A model generated the notes under the pieces. It searched no databases and had not been told where the DNA came from. It saw only the letters and a list, made by a program, of their open reading frames with translations. This document shows, piece after piece, positions 1-8,546 of a DNA stretch of 64,000 nt (its first letter is position 1; every line of letters starts with the position of its first letter). Where the stretch lies: the NCBI RefSeq assembly GCF_900177245.1, contig NZ_FXBM01000001.1:248001-312000 (forward strand). The letters are read 5' to 3'. A program made the translations under genes and the position numbers. Origin of the DNA: Rathayibacter oskolensis. Its GTDB lineage: Bacteria > Actinomycetota > Actinomycetes > Actinomycetales > Microbacteriaceae.

Positions 1-174
1 TCTTCGGAGCCCCGACCCGGCCGGTTTGGGAACCCGGAGCGGGGAGCGTGTCACGGTCGGGACACGAATCCGCTCAGCGCCCGTCCCGGTCGCGGGCGCC
101 TCAGGGCCGCCCCGTAGGGTGGCCCTAGCTCAGTGAGCAGCATTCCAGAGGGCATCCGGGGGGAGTCGAGGGGC

Positions 175-1416
175 ATGGTCGTGCGACGAAGACGGTCACG
201 GATCGGGGCGCTCGTGGTGCCCGTGCTGGTCCTGGCTCTCGCCGGCTGCACGGGAGGAGTCGCCTCCTCCGTTCCCGACGCTCCCGCGGGCCCGGTGCCG
301 GACGACCTCGCGATCGCCCTCTCGGGCTTCCTCGGCGAGGCGCAGGGCGCGGCCGGAGCCACCGGCGCCGTCGCCGGTGTCTGGTCGCCCTGGGCGGGGG
401 GCTGGGAGACCGCGATCGGCACCCTCGGCGACGGTGACCCGACTCCGATGACCACCGACGCCTCCGTCCGGCTGGGCACGGGCGGGACCGAGGCGATGAC
501 CTGCAGCGTCGTCGTCGCGCTCGCCGACGAGGGCCGGGTCGATCTCGACGCCGACATCGCCGAGTCGCTGAGCTCGCTCCCCGGGATCGGCGGATCGACG
601 CTGCGCCAGCTCTGCGCGCACACCTCGGGTCTCGCCGACTTCCGCTCGGTGCTCTGGCCGACGGTCATCCAGAACCCCACCCGCGAGTGGCCCACCATGG
701 AGCTGATCTCGGCGGCGCAGGTCCGGTCGCCGGCGGCCGCTCCGGGGGAGTCGTGGTCCGACTCCTCGACAGGGCCGCTGCTCGCCGGTCTCGTCGTCTC
801 GGAGGCGACGGGCCGGAGTGTCGCCTCCCTCTACGACGAGTACGTCGTCCCCCGCTACGGACTGCGGAGCACGGAGCTGCCCTCGGCCCGTGAGGTCGAC
901 CTGCCGGCTCCCGCTCCGCGCGGCTACTCGGCGGCGCTCGCGCCCGACGGATCGGTGCAGTGCGGGGTCCGGCGCGATGTCGGCGCGGCGTCGCCGTCCG
1001 CTCTCGGCGCGGCCGGCGGCGCCGTCACCGACCTCGAGGACCTCCGCCGCCTCGCGGTCGGCCTGGCGACCGATCCGACGGGCGACGCCGTCTGGTCGGA
1101 GCCGGTTCCCCAGGGGCAGGGCCGACCCGACTGGCTCCTCGCCGGGCTCGGCGGCCACCAGGCCGGGCCGATGCTCGGTTTCTCGGGGATCGCGCCGGGC
1201 TTCGTCACCGCCGCCTACTCCGATCCCGGCTCCGGGCTCACGGTCGCCGTGTCCTTCAACAGCTCGACCGCGGGAGCCGACTTCGCCGCCGAGGCCGCGC
1301 GCGGACTCGCCGCGATCGCCGTGGCCCAGGCCGCGGGGGCCGAGGGGACGCCGACGCTGCCGTGGTCGGTCGACAGCGAGCGCAACGCGGTCCTCGCCGG
1401 TCACCCCCGCTGCTGA
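175..1416 (+). CDS. Lipoprotein with degenerate serine beta-lactamase-like fold
   Basis: A 413-aa precursor with a basic N-terminus, a hydrophobic stretch and the lipobox LALAGC, so probably exported and lipid-anchored. The body resembles the class C beta-lactamase/penicillin-binding-protein-like family: LADEGRVDLD and LCAHTSGL match the conserved helix and HTSGL block. The catalytic boxes are not preserved: the SxxK segment reads GTGGTEAMTC with no Ser or Lys, the YSN box reads DSS, and the later HxG reads FSG. It is therefore probably a non-catalytic binding protein. The ATG at 175 follows a purine-rich GAGGGG stretch; a TAGGGT hexamer at 115-120 may be the promoter. An in-frame GTG at 133 is a less likely start. 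Confident of fold and lipoprotein nature, not of role. Confidence 0.7.
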   Translation: MVVRRRRSRIGALVVPVLVLALAGCTGGVASSVPDAPAGPVPDDLAIALSGFLGEAQGAAGATGAVAGVWSPWAGGWETAIGTLGDGDPTPMTTDASVRLGTGGTEAMTCSVVVALADEGRVDLDADIAESLSSLPGIGGSTLRQLCAHTSGLADFRSVLWPTVIQNPTREWPTMELISAAQVRSPAAAPGESWSDSSTGPLLAGLVVSEATGRSVASLYDEYVVPRYGLRSTELPSAREVDLPAPAPRGYSAALAPDGSVQCGVRRDVGAASPSALGAAGGAVTDLEDLRRLAVGLATDPTGDAVWSEPVPQGQGRPDWLLAGLGGHQAGPMLGFSGIAPGFVTAAYSDPGSGLTVAVSFNSSTAGADFAAEAARGLAAIAVAQAAGAEGTPTLPWSVDSERNAVLAGHPRC

Positions 1417-1490
1417 GACGTGGCAGGAGCACGACGCCGGATGGCCGGCTCGCGCCGTGCCGCGCGACGCCGCCGCCCTACCCTGGAGTC

Positions 1491-2009
1491 ATGCCGATCG
1501 TTCCCGACACCAAGGACTGGACGTGGGCGGCCGAGCGCCCCTGCCTCGAGTGCGGCTTCGACGCCTCCCTCGTGGACCCCGTCGACGTCGCCCACCTCAT
1601 CCGCGAGAACGCGGCCGCCTGGCCCTACGTCCTCGAGCGCGAGGGCGCAGCGGGTCGTCCGGACGACGAGACCTGGTCGCCGCTCGAGTACGCGGCCCAC
1701 GTGCGCGACGTGCACCGGATCTACCGGATGCGCCTGGGCCTGATGCTCGAGCACGACGACCCGCTGTTCCCCAACTGGGATCAGGACGTCACCGCCGTCG
1801 AGGAGCGCTACGACCGGCAGGACCCGCTCGTCGTGGGCCGGGAGCTGGTCGAGGAAGCGGATCTGATCGCCGCGGCCTTCGAGGGCGTGTCGGGCGCCCA
1901 GTGGGAGCGACCGGGTCGCCGCAGCGACGGCGCCTCCTTCACGGTCGCGACCATGGCGCGGTACTACCTCCACGACGTCCGGCACCACCTGCACGACGTC
2001 GACGGCTGA
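1491..2009 (+). CDS. DinB-like four-helix metal-binding protein
   Basis: 172 aa, resembling the DinB/YfiT-like superfamily of four-helix-bundle proteins that often bind a divalent metal and in actinobacteria include thiol-dependent transferases. Visible support: an AAHVRDVHR helix and a C-terminal LHDVRHH helix, which supply the spaced histidines of the family metal site. An N-terminal ERPCLECGFD segment adds two cysteines seen in many actinobacterial members. A TACCCT hexamer ends 6 nt before the ATG, so translation is probably leaderless. Substrate unknown; not part of an operon. Confidence 0.7.
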   Translation: MPIVPDTKDWTWAAERPCLECGFDASLVDPVDVAHLIRENAAAWPYVLEREGAAGRPDDETWSPLEYAAHVRDVHRIYRMRLGLMLEHDDPLFPNWDQDVTAVEERYDRQDPLVVGRELVEEADLIAAAFEGVSGAQWERPGRRSDGASFTVATMARYYLHDVRHHLHDVDG

Positions 2010-2048
2010 CCCGACGAGCCGACCGCCCCCGTCGTCGAGCCTCGGTCG

Positions 2049-2091
2049 TCGATGAGCCTCAGTAGTCGATGAGCCTCAGTAGTCGATGAGC
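2049..2091. repeat. 17-bp tandem duplication across the DLH-like gene stop codon
   Basis: The 17-mer tcgatgagcctcagtag is present twice in a row (2049-2065, 2066-2082) and followed by a partial third copy. Read on the minus strand it copies the last codons (Leu-Ile-Asp-Tyr), the TGA and two further bases of the gene ending at 2076. Looks like slipped-strand duplication. Confidence 0.8.
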
Positions 2092-2726
2092 TGCGGATTC
2101 AGGAACGACAGGGTCCGCGCGTAGGCGAGCGCCGCTGACGCCGGGTCGATCGAGTCGTGCAGGTTGCCGTTCGCGAAGTGCCTCCGCGTGTCCGGATACG
2201 TGTGGGCGGTGACGGGCGTGCCCGCCTCCTTGAGCCGGCCGACGAACGACTCGGGGTCGTCCCCCTCCGGCCACTCGTCGCGCTGCGCGTAGTGCAGGAG
2301 CGCCGGGCAGGGGATCAGCGTGTGCTCGTCGCGGCCGAGGGTGGCGTAGTAGGCGACGACCGCGTCGACCAGGCCGGTGGCAGCGGCGAGCAGCCCGAGT
2401 CGCCCGCCGAACCCGAAGCCGACGATGCCGCTGCGCTCGGCGCCCGCCGCGACTCCCGAGCGCACCGCGTCGACGACGGAGGCGAGTGCCCTGTCCTGAG
2501 CGGCCATCGCGGCCAGGTCCCGCGCGTCCTCGGGGGCGAGGGTGGCCCAGCCGTCGTAGAGGTCGGGGACGAGCACGTGGTAGCCGTGCTTCGCGACGGC
2601 CTCGGCGAACGGCTCCATCCACGGCAGCCGGCCGAACACGTCGTGCAGCACCACCACGACCGGGCGGCCGGGCCGCCCGAATTCGAGGGCGACGCCCGGC
2701 GACGGGATCTGCACGAGCTCGCTCAC
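2076..2726 (-). CDS. Dienelactone-hydrolase-family alpha/beta protein lacking the nucleophile
   Basis: 216 aa with the dienelactone hydrolase layout: VVVVLHDVFG near residues 23-32, VLVPDLYDG near 51-59, a nucleophile-elbow region near 103, LHYAQRDEWPEG, and a late His in RRHFANG. Family members hydrolyse lactones or esters with a Cys/Ser-Asp-His triad. Here the elbow usually written GFCxGG reads GFGFGG, so residue 105 is glycine and the nucleophile is absent. The GTG at 2726 is preferred over the in-frame GTG at 2768 because a CAGGCT hexamer lies exactly 6 nt before it (leaderless pattern). Family confident, activity doubtful. Confidence 0.75.
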   Translation of the reverse strand: MSELVQIPSPGVALEFGRPGRPVVVVLHDVFGRLPWMEPFAEAVAKHGYHVLVPDLYDGWATLAPEDARDLAAMAAQDRALASVVDAVRSGVAAGAERSGIVGFGFGGRLGLLAAATGLVDAVVAYYATLGRDEHTLIPCPALLHYAQRDEWPEGDDPESFVGRLKEAGTPVTAHTYPDTRRHFANGNLHDSIDPASAALAYARTLSFLNPQLIDY

Positions 2727-2815
2727 ACGTCCAGCCTGCACCGGATCGGCGGGGATCGGCGTCTCCACGCCGATCCGCTCGGCGTGTCGGGCGGAGGCGG
2801 GGCCGGGACTCGGGG

Positions 2816-2886
2816 AGCGAGTGACGGGAATCGAACCCGCGCCATCTGCTTGGGAAGCAGAAGTTCTACCATTGAACTACACTCGC
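2816..2886 (-). tRNA. tRNA-Gly (anticodon CCC)
   Basis: On the minus strand the acceptor stem GCGAGTG pairs with CACTCGC, the T arm GGGTTCGATTCCC is intact, and the 7-nt anticodon loop TTCCCAA gives anticodon CCC (Gly). Discriminator base T at 2816; CCA is not encoded. Confidence 0.92.
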
Positions 2887-2967
2887 GCGGCGCCCCTGGA
2901 GGCGCACCGGACCATCGTAGCAAGGCACGCGGACGGCGCCGAACGGGCTCGCGGCTAGGATCTCCTC

Positions 2968-3552
2968 GTGCTGCTCTCCGACCGCGACATCAAGTCCGAA
3001 CTCGCCTCCGGCCGCGTCGGTCTGGCGCCGCACGACCCCGCGATGATCCAGCCGTCCTCCGTCGATGTGCGCCTGGACCGCTTCTTCCGGCTGTTCGACA
3101 ACCACCGCTACCCCTACATCGATCCGGCCGAGGACCAGCCCGAGCTGACGCGCCTGGTCGAGACGCCGGCGCGCGAGGCGTTCATCCTCCACCCCGGCGA
3201 GTTCGTGCTCGGATCGACCTACGAGGAGGTCTCGCTGCCCGACGACATCGCGGCGAGGCTCGAGGGCAAGAGCTCGCTCGGGAGGCTCGGCCTCCTCACC
3301 CATTCGACGGCCGGATTCATCGATCCCGGCTTCACCGGTCACGTCACCCTCGAGCTCAGCAACGTCGCGACCCTGCCGATCATGCTCTGGCCGGGCATGA
3401 AGATCGGGCAGATGTGCTTCTTCCGCCTCAGCTCGCCCGCCGACAAGCCGTACGGCTCGGCCGAGTACAGCTCGCGCTACCAGGGGCAGCGCGGCCCGAC
3501 CGCGTCGCGCTCGTCGCTGAACTTCCACCGCACCGACGTCTACTCCGACTGA
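2968..3552 (+). CDS. dcd: dCTP deaminase (probably dUMP-forming)
   Basis: 194 aa, full length. Deaminates dCTP, supplying dUMP for thymidylate synthesis. The core [18 protein letters not shown] followed by FIDPGFTGH, the PGMKIGQ block and the C-terminal [11 protein letters not shown] tail are clear. From memory the sequence closely follows the actinobacterial form, which in Mycobacterium tuberculosis is bifunctional (dCTP deaminase plus dUTPase); dUMP formation is inferred on that basis. The GTG start is preceded by TAGGAT ending 6 nt upstream, with no Shine-Dalgarno, so it is probably leaderless. Stands alone next to tRNA-Gly. Confidence 0.95.
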   Translation: MLLSDRDIKSELASGRVGLAPHDPAMIQPSSVDVRLDRFFRLFDNHRYPYIDPAEDQPELTRLVETPAREAFILHPGEFVLGSTYEEVSLPDDIAARLEGKSSLGRLGLLTHSTAGFIDPGFTGHVTLELSNVATLPIMLWPGMKIGQMCFFRLSSPADKPYGSAEYSSRYQGQRGPTASRSSLNFHRTDVYSD

Positions 3553-3573
3553 CGCCTGCGGGCCGGCAGGCGC

Positions 3574-4104
3574 TCAGCCCAGAAGGCGCGGGAGCTGCAG
3601 CACGAGCCAGGGCGAGAACGCCCACGGGGTCGCGCGCACAGCGGCGAGCGTCGCCTCCGGGTCGACCCACTCGTAGTCCATGACCTCGTCGATCCGCGGG
3701 TCGAGCGCGTCGCGGCTCGACAGCGTCGCGGTGTAGACGGGGCAGATCTCGTTCTCGACGATGCCGGAGGCGTCCACGGCGCGGTAGCGGAAGTCGGGCA
3801 GCGCCACCTCGAGCGTCTCGAGTCGCGCCCCGAGCTCGCGCTCGGCACGGCGCACGACCGCGTCCTCGATGCGCTCGCCCGGAGCGGGGTGGCCGCAGAA
3901 CGAGTTCGTCCAGACGCCGGGCCAGGTGAGCTTGCCCAGCGCACGCCGGGTGACCAGCAGTGCTCCGTCGGGGGCGAACACGTGGCAGGAGAAGGCGAGG
4001 TGGAGCGGGGTGGCGGTGTCGTGGACGGTCGCCTTGTCGGCGACGCCCACTGCCGACCCCGACTCGTTGAGGAGGACCACCTGCTCGATCTGGTCGGTCA
4101 GCAC
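3574..4104 (-). CDS. idi: Isopentenyl-diphosphate delta-isomerase, type I
   Basis: 176 aa. Interconverts IPP and DMAPP, the precursors for the facing carotenoid operon. The Nudix-like core carries NSFCGHP (catalytic Cys) and RRAERELG, and the ENEICPVY segment supplies the catalytic Glu. The GTG at 4104 is chosen over the ATG at 4125 because GGGAGGA lies 6 nt before the GTG and would be inside the longer reading. Transcribed divergently from crtE across about 95 bp, so the two promoters are neighbours. Confidence 0.95.
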   Translation of the reverse strand: MLTDQIEQVVLLNESGSAVGVADKATVHDTATPLHLAFSCHVFAPDGALLVTRRALGKLTWPGVWTNSFCGHPAPGERIEDAVVRRAERELGARLETLEVALPDFRYRAVDASGIVENEICPVYTATLSSRDALDPRIDEVMDYEWVDPEATLAAVRATPWAFSPWLVLQLPRLLG

Positions 4105-4165
4105 CGCGATTCCTCCCGAAGTCATGACGGTAAGTCAAGCACGATCCCAGAACTCAGCCGGCTTA

Positions 4166-4199
4166 TTGCTAGAGAACCGAGTTTGTTAGCCTCTGGTCT
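4166..4199 (+). promoter_or_regulatory. crtE leaderless promoter
   Basis: TTGCTA at 4166-4171 and TAGCCT at 4187-4192 form a -35/-10 pair (15-nt spacer, short). The -10 ends 7 nt before the crtE GTG, so the transcript probably begins at or next to the start codon. No operator could be assigned with confidence. Confidence 0.5.
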
Positions 4200-5270
4200 G
4201 TGGATACGCGTGACTCCGTGATTCTGTCCCGAAGACGGCAGGAGCACGTCGACGCCGTCCTCGACCGGTTCTTCTCGCTCGCAACGGCGCGGGCCGGCCG
4301 GCTCGGCCCGCGCTACCTCACCCTGTGGAAGACGCTCGAGGCCAACACCCGCGGGGGCAAGCGCTTCCGGCCGCTGATGGTGATCTCGGCCTACGAGGCC
4401 CTGGGCGGTCGGGATCCGGAGGCGGCCGCCCACCTCGGCGCGGCCTTCGAGCTGCTGCACACCGCGCTGATCGTGCACGACGACGTGATCGATCGCGACT
4501 TCGTCCGCCGCGGCGGCCCCAACGTCTCGGGCAGCTACCGCGACGAGGCTACGACGGCGGGCCTCTCCATCCCGATCGCGGAGCATCGCGGGACCTCGGT
4601 GGCGGTCATCGCCGGCGACCTCGCGCTGACCGGCGCGCACCGTCTCGTCGAGGGAGTCGGCGCCGACGACGTCGTGCGCTCGCGGCTGCTGACCCTGCTC
4701 GACGAGGCCGTGTTCGCCTCCGCGGCCGGCGAGCTGGCCGACGTCGACTTCTCGCTCATGCCCGGGATGCCCTCGGTCGACGAGGTCCTCGAGATGGAGC
4801 GCTTGAAGACGGCGGTCTACTCGTTCGAGGCGCCGCTCCAGGCGGGCGCGGTCCTCGCGGGGGCCGACGACGAGGTCGTCGCGGCGCTGGGCGAGTTCGG
4901 CCGGTGCATCGGCATCGCCTACCAGATCGTCGACGACCTCCTCGGAGTCTTCGGCTCGGAGGGGCAGACCGGCAAGACCACGCTCGGCGACCTCCGTGAG
5001 GGCAAGCGCACCGTCCTGATCGCCCACGCCGCCGACACCGACTGCTGGCCCGAGATCGAGGGCCTGATCGGCGACGAGCACCTGGGCGACGAGACCGCCC
5101 AGCGCGTGCGCAGGATCCTCGAGGAGTGCGGCGCGCGCAGCTACGCCGAGGCACTGGCCGCCGACTTCGCGAGCCGGGCCTGGGAGGCGCTCGCCGCACC
5201 CGTGGTCCCGGAGGCGTTCCGCATCGAGGTGCGCCCGCTGGTCGCCAGCGTCGTGGAGCGGACCCGATGA
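4200..5270 (+). CDS. crtE: Geranylgeranyl diphosphate synthase
   Basis: 356 aa, trans-isoprenyl diphosphate synthase. Adds IPP to an allylic diphosphate to make C20 GGPP, the substrate of the next gene. The first Asp-rich motif is in LIVHDDVIDRD with the following RRGGPNVSG, and the second is QIVDDLLGVFG. RGGKRFRPLM is the N-terminal basic substrate block. First gene of the carotenoid operon; 67 bp separate it from crtBI. The start is a GTG with a leaderless-type promoter. Confidence 0.93.
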   Translation: MDTRDSVILSRRRQEHVDAVLDRFFSLATARAGRLGPRYLTLWKTLEANTRGGKRFRPLMVISAYEALGGRDPEAAAHLGAAFELLHTALIVHDDVIDRDFVRRGGPNVSGSYRDEATTAGLSIPIAEHRGTSVAVIAGDLALTGAHRLVEGVGADDVVRSRLLTLLDEAVFASAAGELADVDFSLMPGMPSVDEVLEMERLKTAVYSFEAPLQAGAVLAGADDEVVAALGEFGRCIGIAYQIVDDLLGVFGSEGQTGKTTLGDLREGKRTVLIAHAADTDCWPEIEGLIGDEHLGDETAQRVRRILEECGARSYAEALAADFASRAWEALAAPVVPEAFRIEVRPLVASVVERTR

Positions 5271-5325
5271 GCGCCCGCCACGCGCGGCCCGCCGCTCCGA
5301 TGACGCTCGCCGCCGACTCCCGCCG

Positions 5326-5337
5326 TACGGTGGCACG
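5326..5337 (+). promoter_or_regulatory. Internal leaderless promoter candidate for crtBI
   Basis: TACGGT at 5326-5331 ends exactly 6 nt before the crtBI ATG, the same geometry as other leaderless starts here. It would let crtBI and the genes after it be transcribed separately from crtE. Confidence 0.5.
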
Positions 5338-7896
5338 ATGAGCCGGCAGAGCGAACTGTACGACCGCGTCGCGCACGAGGCGTCGGCGCAGGTGATCAAG
5401 CGCTACTCCACGTCCTTCGGGCTCGCCACGCGCCTGCTCGGGCCCGGCGTGCGCGAGCGCGTCGAGGACGTCTACGCCCTCGTCCGCGTCGCCGACGAGA
5501 TCGTCGACGGCGTCGCCGAGGAGGCCCGGCTCGATCGCACCGCCGTCGAGGAGGCCCTCGACGCGTTCGAGGCCGAGACCGAGCGCGCGCTCCTGACCGG
5601 CTACAGCTCGAACCTGGTGATCCACGCCTTCGCCCGCACGGCCCGCGCGACGGGATTCGGCGCCGAGCTCACCCTGCCGTTCTTCGCCTCGATGCGCGCC
5701 GACCTGCGCCGGACGGTGCACACGCCGGAGTCCTTCGAGGCCTACGTCTACGGCTCGGCCGAGGTGGTCGGGCTGATGTGCCTGCAGGTCTTCCTCGCGG
5801 CGCCCGACGCCGGACTCGTCTCACCGGCGCAGCGCGACCGCCTCGTCGCGGGCGCCCGCCGACTTGGCTCGGCGTTCCAGAAGGTCAACTTCCTCCGCGA
5901 CCTCGCCGTCGACGTCGAGGGCCTGGGGCGCAGCTACTTCCCCGGGGTCGACCCGCGCGCGTTCTCGGAGCTGGACAAGGCGGTGCTCCTGGCCGACCTC
6001 GACGCCGACCTCGAGGCGGCAGCGGCGATCGTGCCCGAGCTCCCGCGCTCGAGCCGCCGCGCCGTGCGCCTCGCGCACTCCCTCTTCGCCGCGCTCGCCG
6101 ACCGGATCCGCGAGACCCCCGCCGAGCAGCTCCTGCAGGCGCGGGTCAGTGTGCCGACGGCGACGAAGGCGGCGCTCGCCGCCCGCGCGGCCGTCTCGAC
6201 CCTCGGGCCGCGACTGGGCCCGGGCCCGGTGAGAGCCACGCGCTCGCAGGCCGGGTCGCACCGCGCGGTCGTGATCGGCGGCGGGATCGGCGGGCTCGCC
6301 TCCGCCGCCCTCCTCGCCCGCGACGGCTACGACGTCACGCTGCTCGAGCAGCGCGAGGTCGTGGGCGGTCGTGCGGGATCGTGGGAGCACGACGGATTCC
6401 GCTTCGACACCGGGCCCTCGTGGTACCTGATGCCCGAGGTCTTCGACCACTTCTTCCGCCTGATGGGCACGAGCGCCGCCGAGCGGCTCGACCTGGTGAA
6501 GCTCGACCCCGGCTACCGCGTCTACAGCGAGGGCGTCGACGAGCCGATCGACGTGCTCGCCGACTACGAGTCGAACATCGCCCTGTTCGAGAGCATCGAA
6601 CCGGGTGCCGGCGACCGGATGCGGGTCTACCTGGAGTCGGCCAGGGACACCTACGAGGTCGCCAAGCGCCGCTTCCTCTACACGAGCTTCTCCTCGTTCC
6701 TGCCGCTGCTGCGCCGGGACGTGCTCAGCCGCACCGGGAAGCTGGGCCGCCTCCTCCTGACGCCCCTCGACACGTTCGCCGGCACCGCGGTGACCGACAA
6801 CCGGCTGCGGCAGATCCTCGGCTACCCGGCCGTGTTCCTCGGCTCCTCGCCGTTCTCGGCGCCGAGCATGTACCACCTGATGAGCCACCTCGATCTCGCC
6901 GACGGTGTGCTCTACCCGATGGGTGGGTTCACCCGCCTCATCGAGGCGGTCGCCGAGGTCGCGGAGGAGGCGGGGGTGCGGATCCGCACCTCGTCGCCGG
7001 CGACGCGGATCCTGACCGCCCGCGCTCCCCGAGGCAGCCGCCGCGGTGCGGAGGTCGTGGGGGTCGAGTTCGAGGGCCCCGACGGCGCGGAGCGACTGCC
7101 CGCGGACCTGGTCGTGAACGCCTCCGACCTCTTCACCACCGAGCAGTCGCTGCTGCCCGACGAGCTGCGCACCTACGGCCCGTCGTACTGGGAGAAGCGC
7201 GAGCCCGGCCCGAGCGCCGTGCTCGTCCTCCTCGGCGTGCGCGGCGAGCTGCCGCAGCTCGAGCACCACACCCTCCTCTTCACCGAGGACTGGCAGGACA
7301 ACTTCGGCAAGATCTTCGGCGAGCACCCGACGGTGCCCGACCCCGCCTCGCTCTACGTCTGCCGACCGAGCGCGACCGACCCGGGAGTCGCTCCGGAGGG
7401 GCACGAGAACCTCTTCGTCCTCGTGCCGATCCCGGCCGACACCTCGATCGGCCACGGCGGAGTGGACGGCGCGGGGGATGCACGCGTCGAGGCCATCGCC
7501 GACGCGGTGATCGAGCAGATCGCGACCTGGACCGGTGCGACCGATCTCGCCGAGCGCATCGTCGTCCGCCGCACCATCGGGCCGGCCGACTTCGAGAGCG
7601 ATCTGGGCGCGTGGCGCGGATCGATGCTCGGCCCCTCCCATGTGCTCAGCCAGAGCGCGTTCTTCAGGGCGGGCAACGTCAGCGCCCACGTCGACGGGCT
7701 GCTCTTCGCGGGCAGCTCGACGATCCCGGGCATCGGGCTGCCGATGTGCCTGATCAGCGCCGAGGTGATGCTCAAGCGCGTGCGCGGCGACGTCTCGACG
7801 GAGCCGCTCCCGGTGCGCGATGCTCCCGCTCCTCCTGTCGCACCGATCGTGACGGAGGCGCCGAGCGCCGCGTCGCTCGCGGTCGCGGGGGAGTAG
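5338..7896 (+). CDS. crtBI: Fused phytoene synthase - phytoene desaturase
   Basis: 852 aa in one open frame. Residues about 1-295 are phytoene synthase (CrtB): RYSTSFG, the Asp-rich ADEIVDG and FLRDLAVDVEGLGRSYFP; joins two GGPP to phytoene. Residues about 310-835 are phytoene desaturase (CrtI): FAD-binding GGGIGG at 314-319, VVGGRAG, FDTGPSWYLMPEVF, and the C-terminal GIGLPMCLISAE; desaturates phytoene to lycopene. The two are normally separate. At the junction codon 298 is GTG followed by A, so an out-of-frame TGA overlaps a possible crtI start. One base fewer (or two more) upstream would recreate separate overlapping genes. Linker SRRGAE-type spacers are absent; the joint is about 15 residues of Gly/Pro/Arg. 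Function confident, fusion needs confirmation. Confidence 0.9.
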   Translation: MSRQSELYDRVAHEASAQVIKRYSTSFGLATRLLGPGVRERVEDVYALVRVADEIVDGVAEEARLDRTAVEEALDAFEAETERALLTGYSSNLVIHAFARTARATGFGAELTLPFFASMRADLRRTVHTPESFEAYVYGSAEVVGLMCLQVFLAAPDAGLVSPAQRDRLVAGARRLGSAFQKVNFLRDLAVDVEGLGRSYFPGVDPRAFSELDKAVLLADLDADLEAAAAIVPELPRSSRRAVRLAHSLFAALADRIRETPAEQLLQARVSVPTATKAALAARAAVSTLGPRLGPGPVRATRSQAGSHRAVVIGGGIGGLASAALLARDGYDVTLLEQREVVGGRAGSWEHDGFRFDTGPSWYLMPEVFDHFFRLMGTSAAERLDLVKLDPGYRVYSEGVDEPIDVLADYESNIALFESIEPGAGDRMRVYLESARDTYEVAKRRFLYTSFSSFLPLLRRDVLSRTGKLGRLLLTPLDTFAGTAVTDNRLRQILGYPAVFLGSSPFSAPSMYHLMSHLDLADGVLYPMGGFTRLIEAVAEVAEEAGVRIRTSSPATRILTARAPRGSRRGAEVVGVEFEGPDGAERLPADLVVNASDLFTTEQSLLPDELRTYGPSYWEKREPGPSAVLVLLGVRGELPQLEHHTLLFTEDWQDNFGKIFGEHPTVPDPASLYVCRPSATDPGVAPEGHENLFVLVPIPADTSIGHGGVDGAGDARVEAIADAVIEQIATWTGATDLAERIVVRRTIGPADFESDLGAWRGSMLGPSHVLSQSAFFRAGNVSAHVDGLLFAGSSTIPGIGLPMCLISAEVMLKRVRGDVSTEPLPVRDAPAPPVAPIVTEAPSAASLAVAGE

Positions 7897-7899
7897 GCG

Positions 7900-8241
7900 G
7901 TGGGGGTCGTCTACCTGCTGGCGCTCGCCGTCTCGATCACCGGGATGGTCGTGCTCGACAGGCGCTTCCGCCTGTTCTTCTGGGCCGACGCGCGCCGCGC
8001 GGCGATCGTGCTGCCGGTCGGCGTCGCGTTCTTCCTCGTCTGGGATCTCGTCGGCATCGGCCTCGGCGTCTTCTTCCGCGGTGAGACGCCCTACATGACG
8101 GGGATCCAGCTGACGCCGGAGCTGCCGATCGAGGAGGTCCTCTTCCTCACACTGCTCTGCTACCTGAGCATGGACGTGCACGGATTCCTCTCGAACCGCG
8201 CCCGGGACCGAGACCGCACGCGAGCGGAGGTGCGCGCATGA
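7900..8241 (+). CDS. C50 carotenoid cyclase subunit, CrtYe-like
   Basis: 113 aa, three predicted membrane helices. Belongs to the small heterodimeric lycopene-cyclase-domain family (CrtYe/CrtYg/LbtA type) whose two subunits cyclise the ends of the elongated C50 carotenoid. The signature is PELPIEEVLFLTLL (family PxE(E)PIEE). The GTG start lies 3 nt after the crtBI stop. Ring type (epsilon, gamma or beta) cannot be told from sequence by eye. Confidence 0.85.
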   Translation: MGVVYLLALAVSITGMVVLDRRFRLFFWADARRAAIVLPVGVAFFLVWDLVGIGLGVFFRGETPYMTGIQLTPELPIEEVLFLTLLCYLSMDVHGFLSNRARDRDRTRAEVRA

Positions 8242-8546
8242 CCTACGCCCTTCTGAACGCGGTGTTCCTCGCCGTGGTGCTCGCGGTCGCGGTGATCGCG
8301 TGGCGGCGCGGACGACTCCGGCCCGCCGCCCTGCTCGGCACGCTCGTCGTGCTGCTGGTGATGACGGCGGTCTTCGACAACGTGATGATCGGGGTGGGCC
8401 TGCTGGTCGCCTACGACGACGAGCTCATCTCGGGGATCCGGATCGGCGTGGCGCCGATCGAGGACTTCGCGTACGCGATCGCGGCGGCACTGCTGCTGCC
8501 GGCGCTCTGGGCGCTCCTGCCGTCGCGGCGACGGAGCGAGCAGTGA
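8238..8546 (+). CDS. C50 carotenoid cyclase subunit, CrtYf-like
   Basis: 102 aa, three predicted membrane helices, second subunit of the heterodimeric cyclase. Conserved FDNVMIGVGLVAYD-like segment and GVAPIEDFAYAI, the counterpart of PxE motifs in the partner. The ATG overlaps the previous stop as ATGA and its own stop overlaps crtEb as GTGA, so the three are translationally coupled. Confidence 0.85.
   Translation: MTYALLNAVFLAVVLAVAVIAWRRGRLRPAALLGTLVVLLVMTAVFDNVMIGVGLLVAYDDELISGIRIGVAPIEDFAYAIAAALLLPALWALLPSRRRSEQ

Noticed and set aside
4105-4199. Operator palindrome between idi and crtE (AACTC ... GAGTT)
   Set aside because: Only 5-bp arms with a long spacer, expected by chance.
5778-8181. 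Open frames of more than 760 codons overlapping crtBI in other frames
   Set aside because: Arg/Pro-rich translations with no conserved motif; the crtBI frame explains the region fully.
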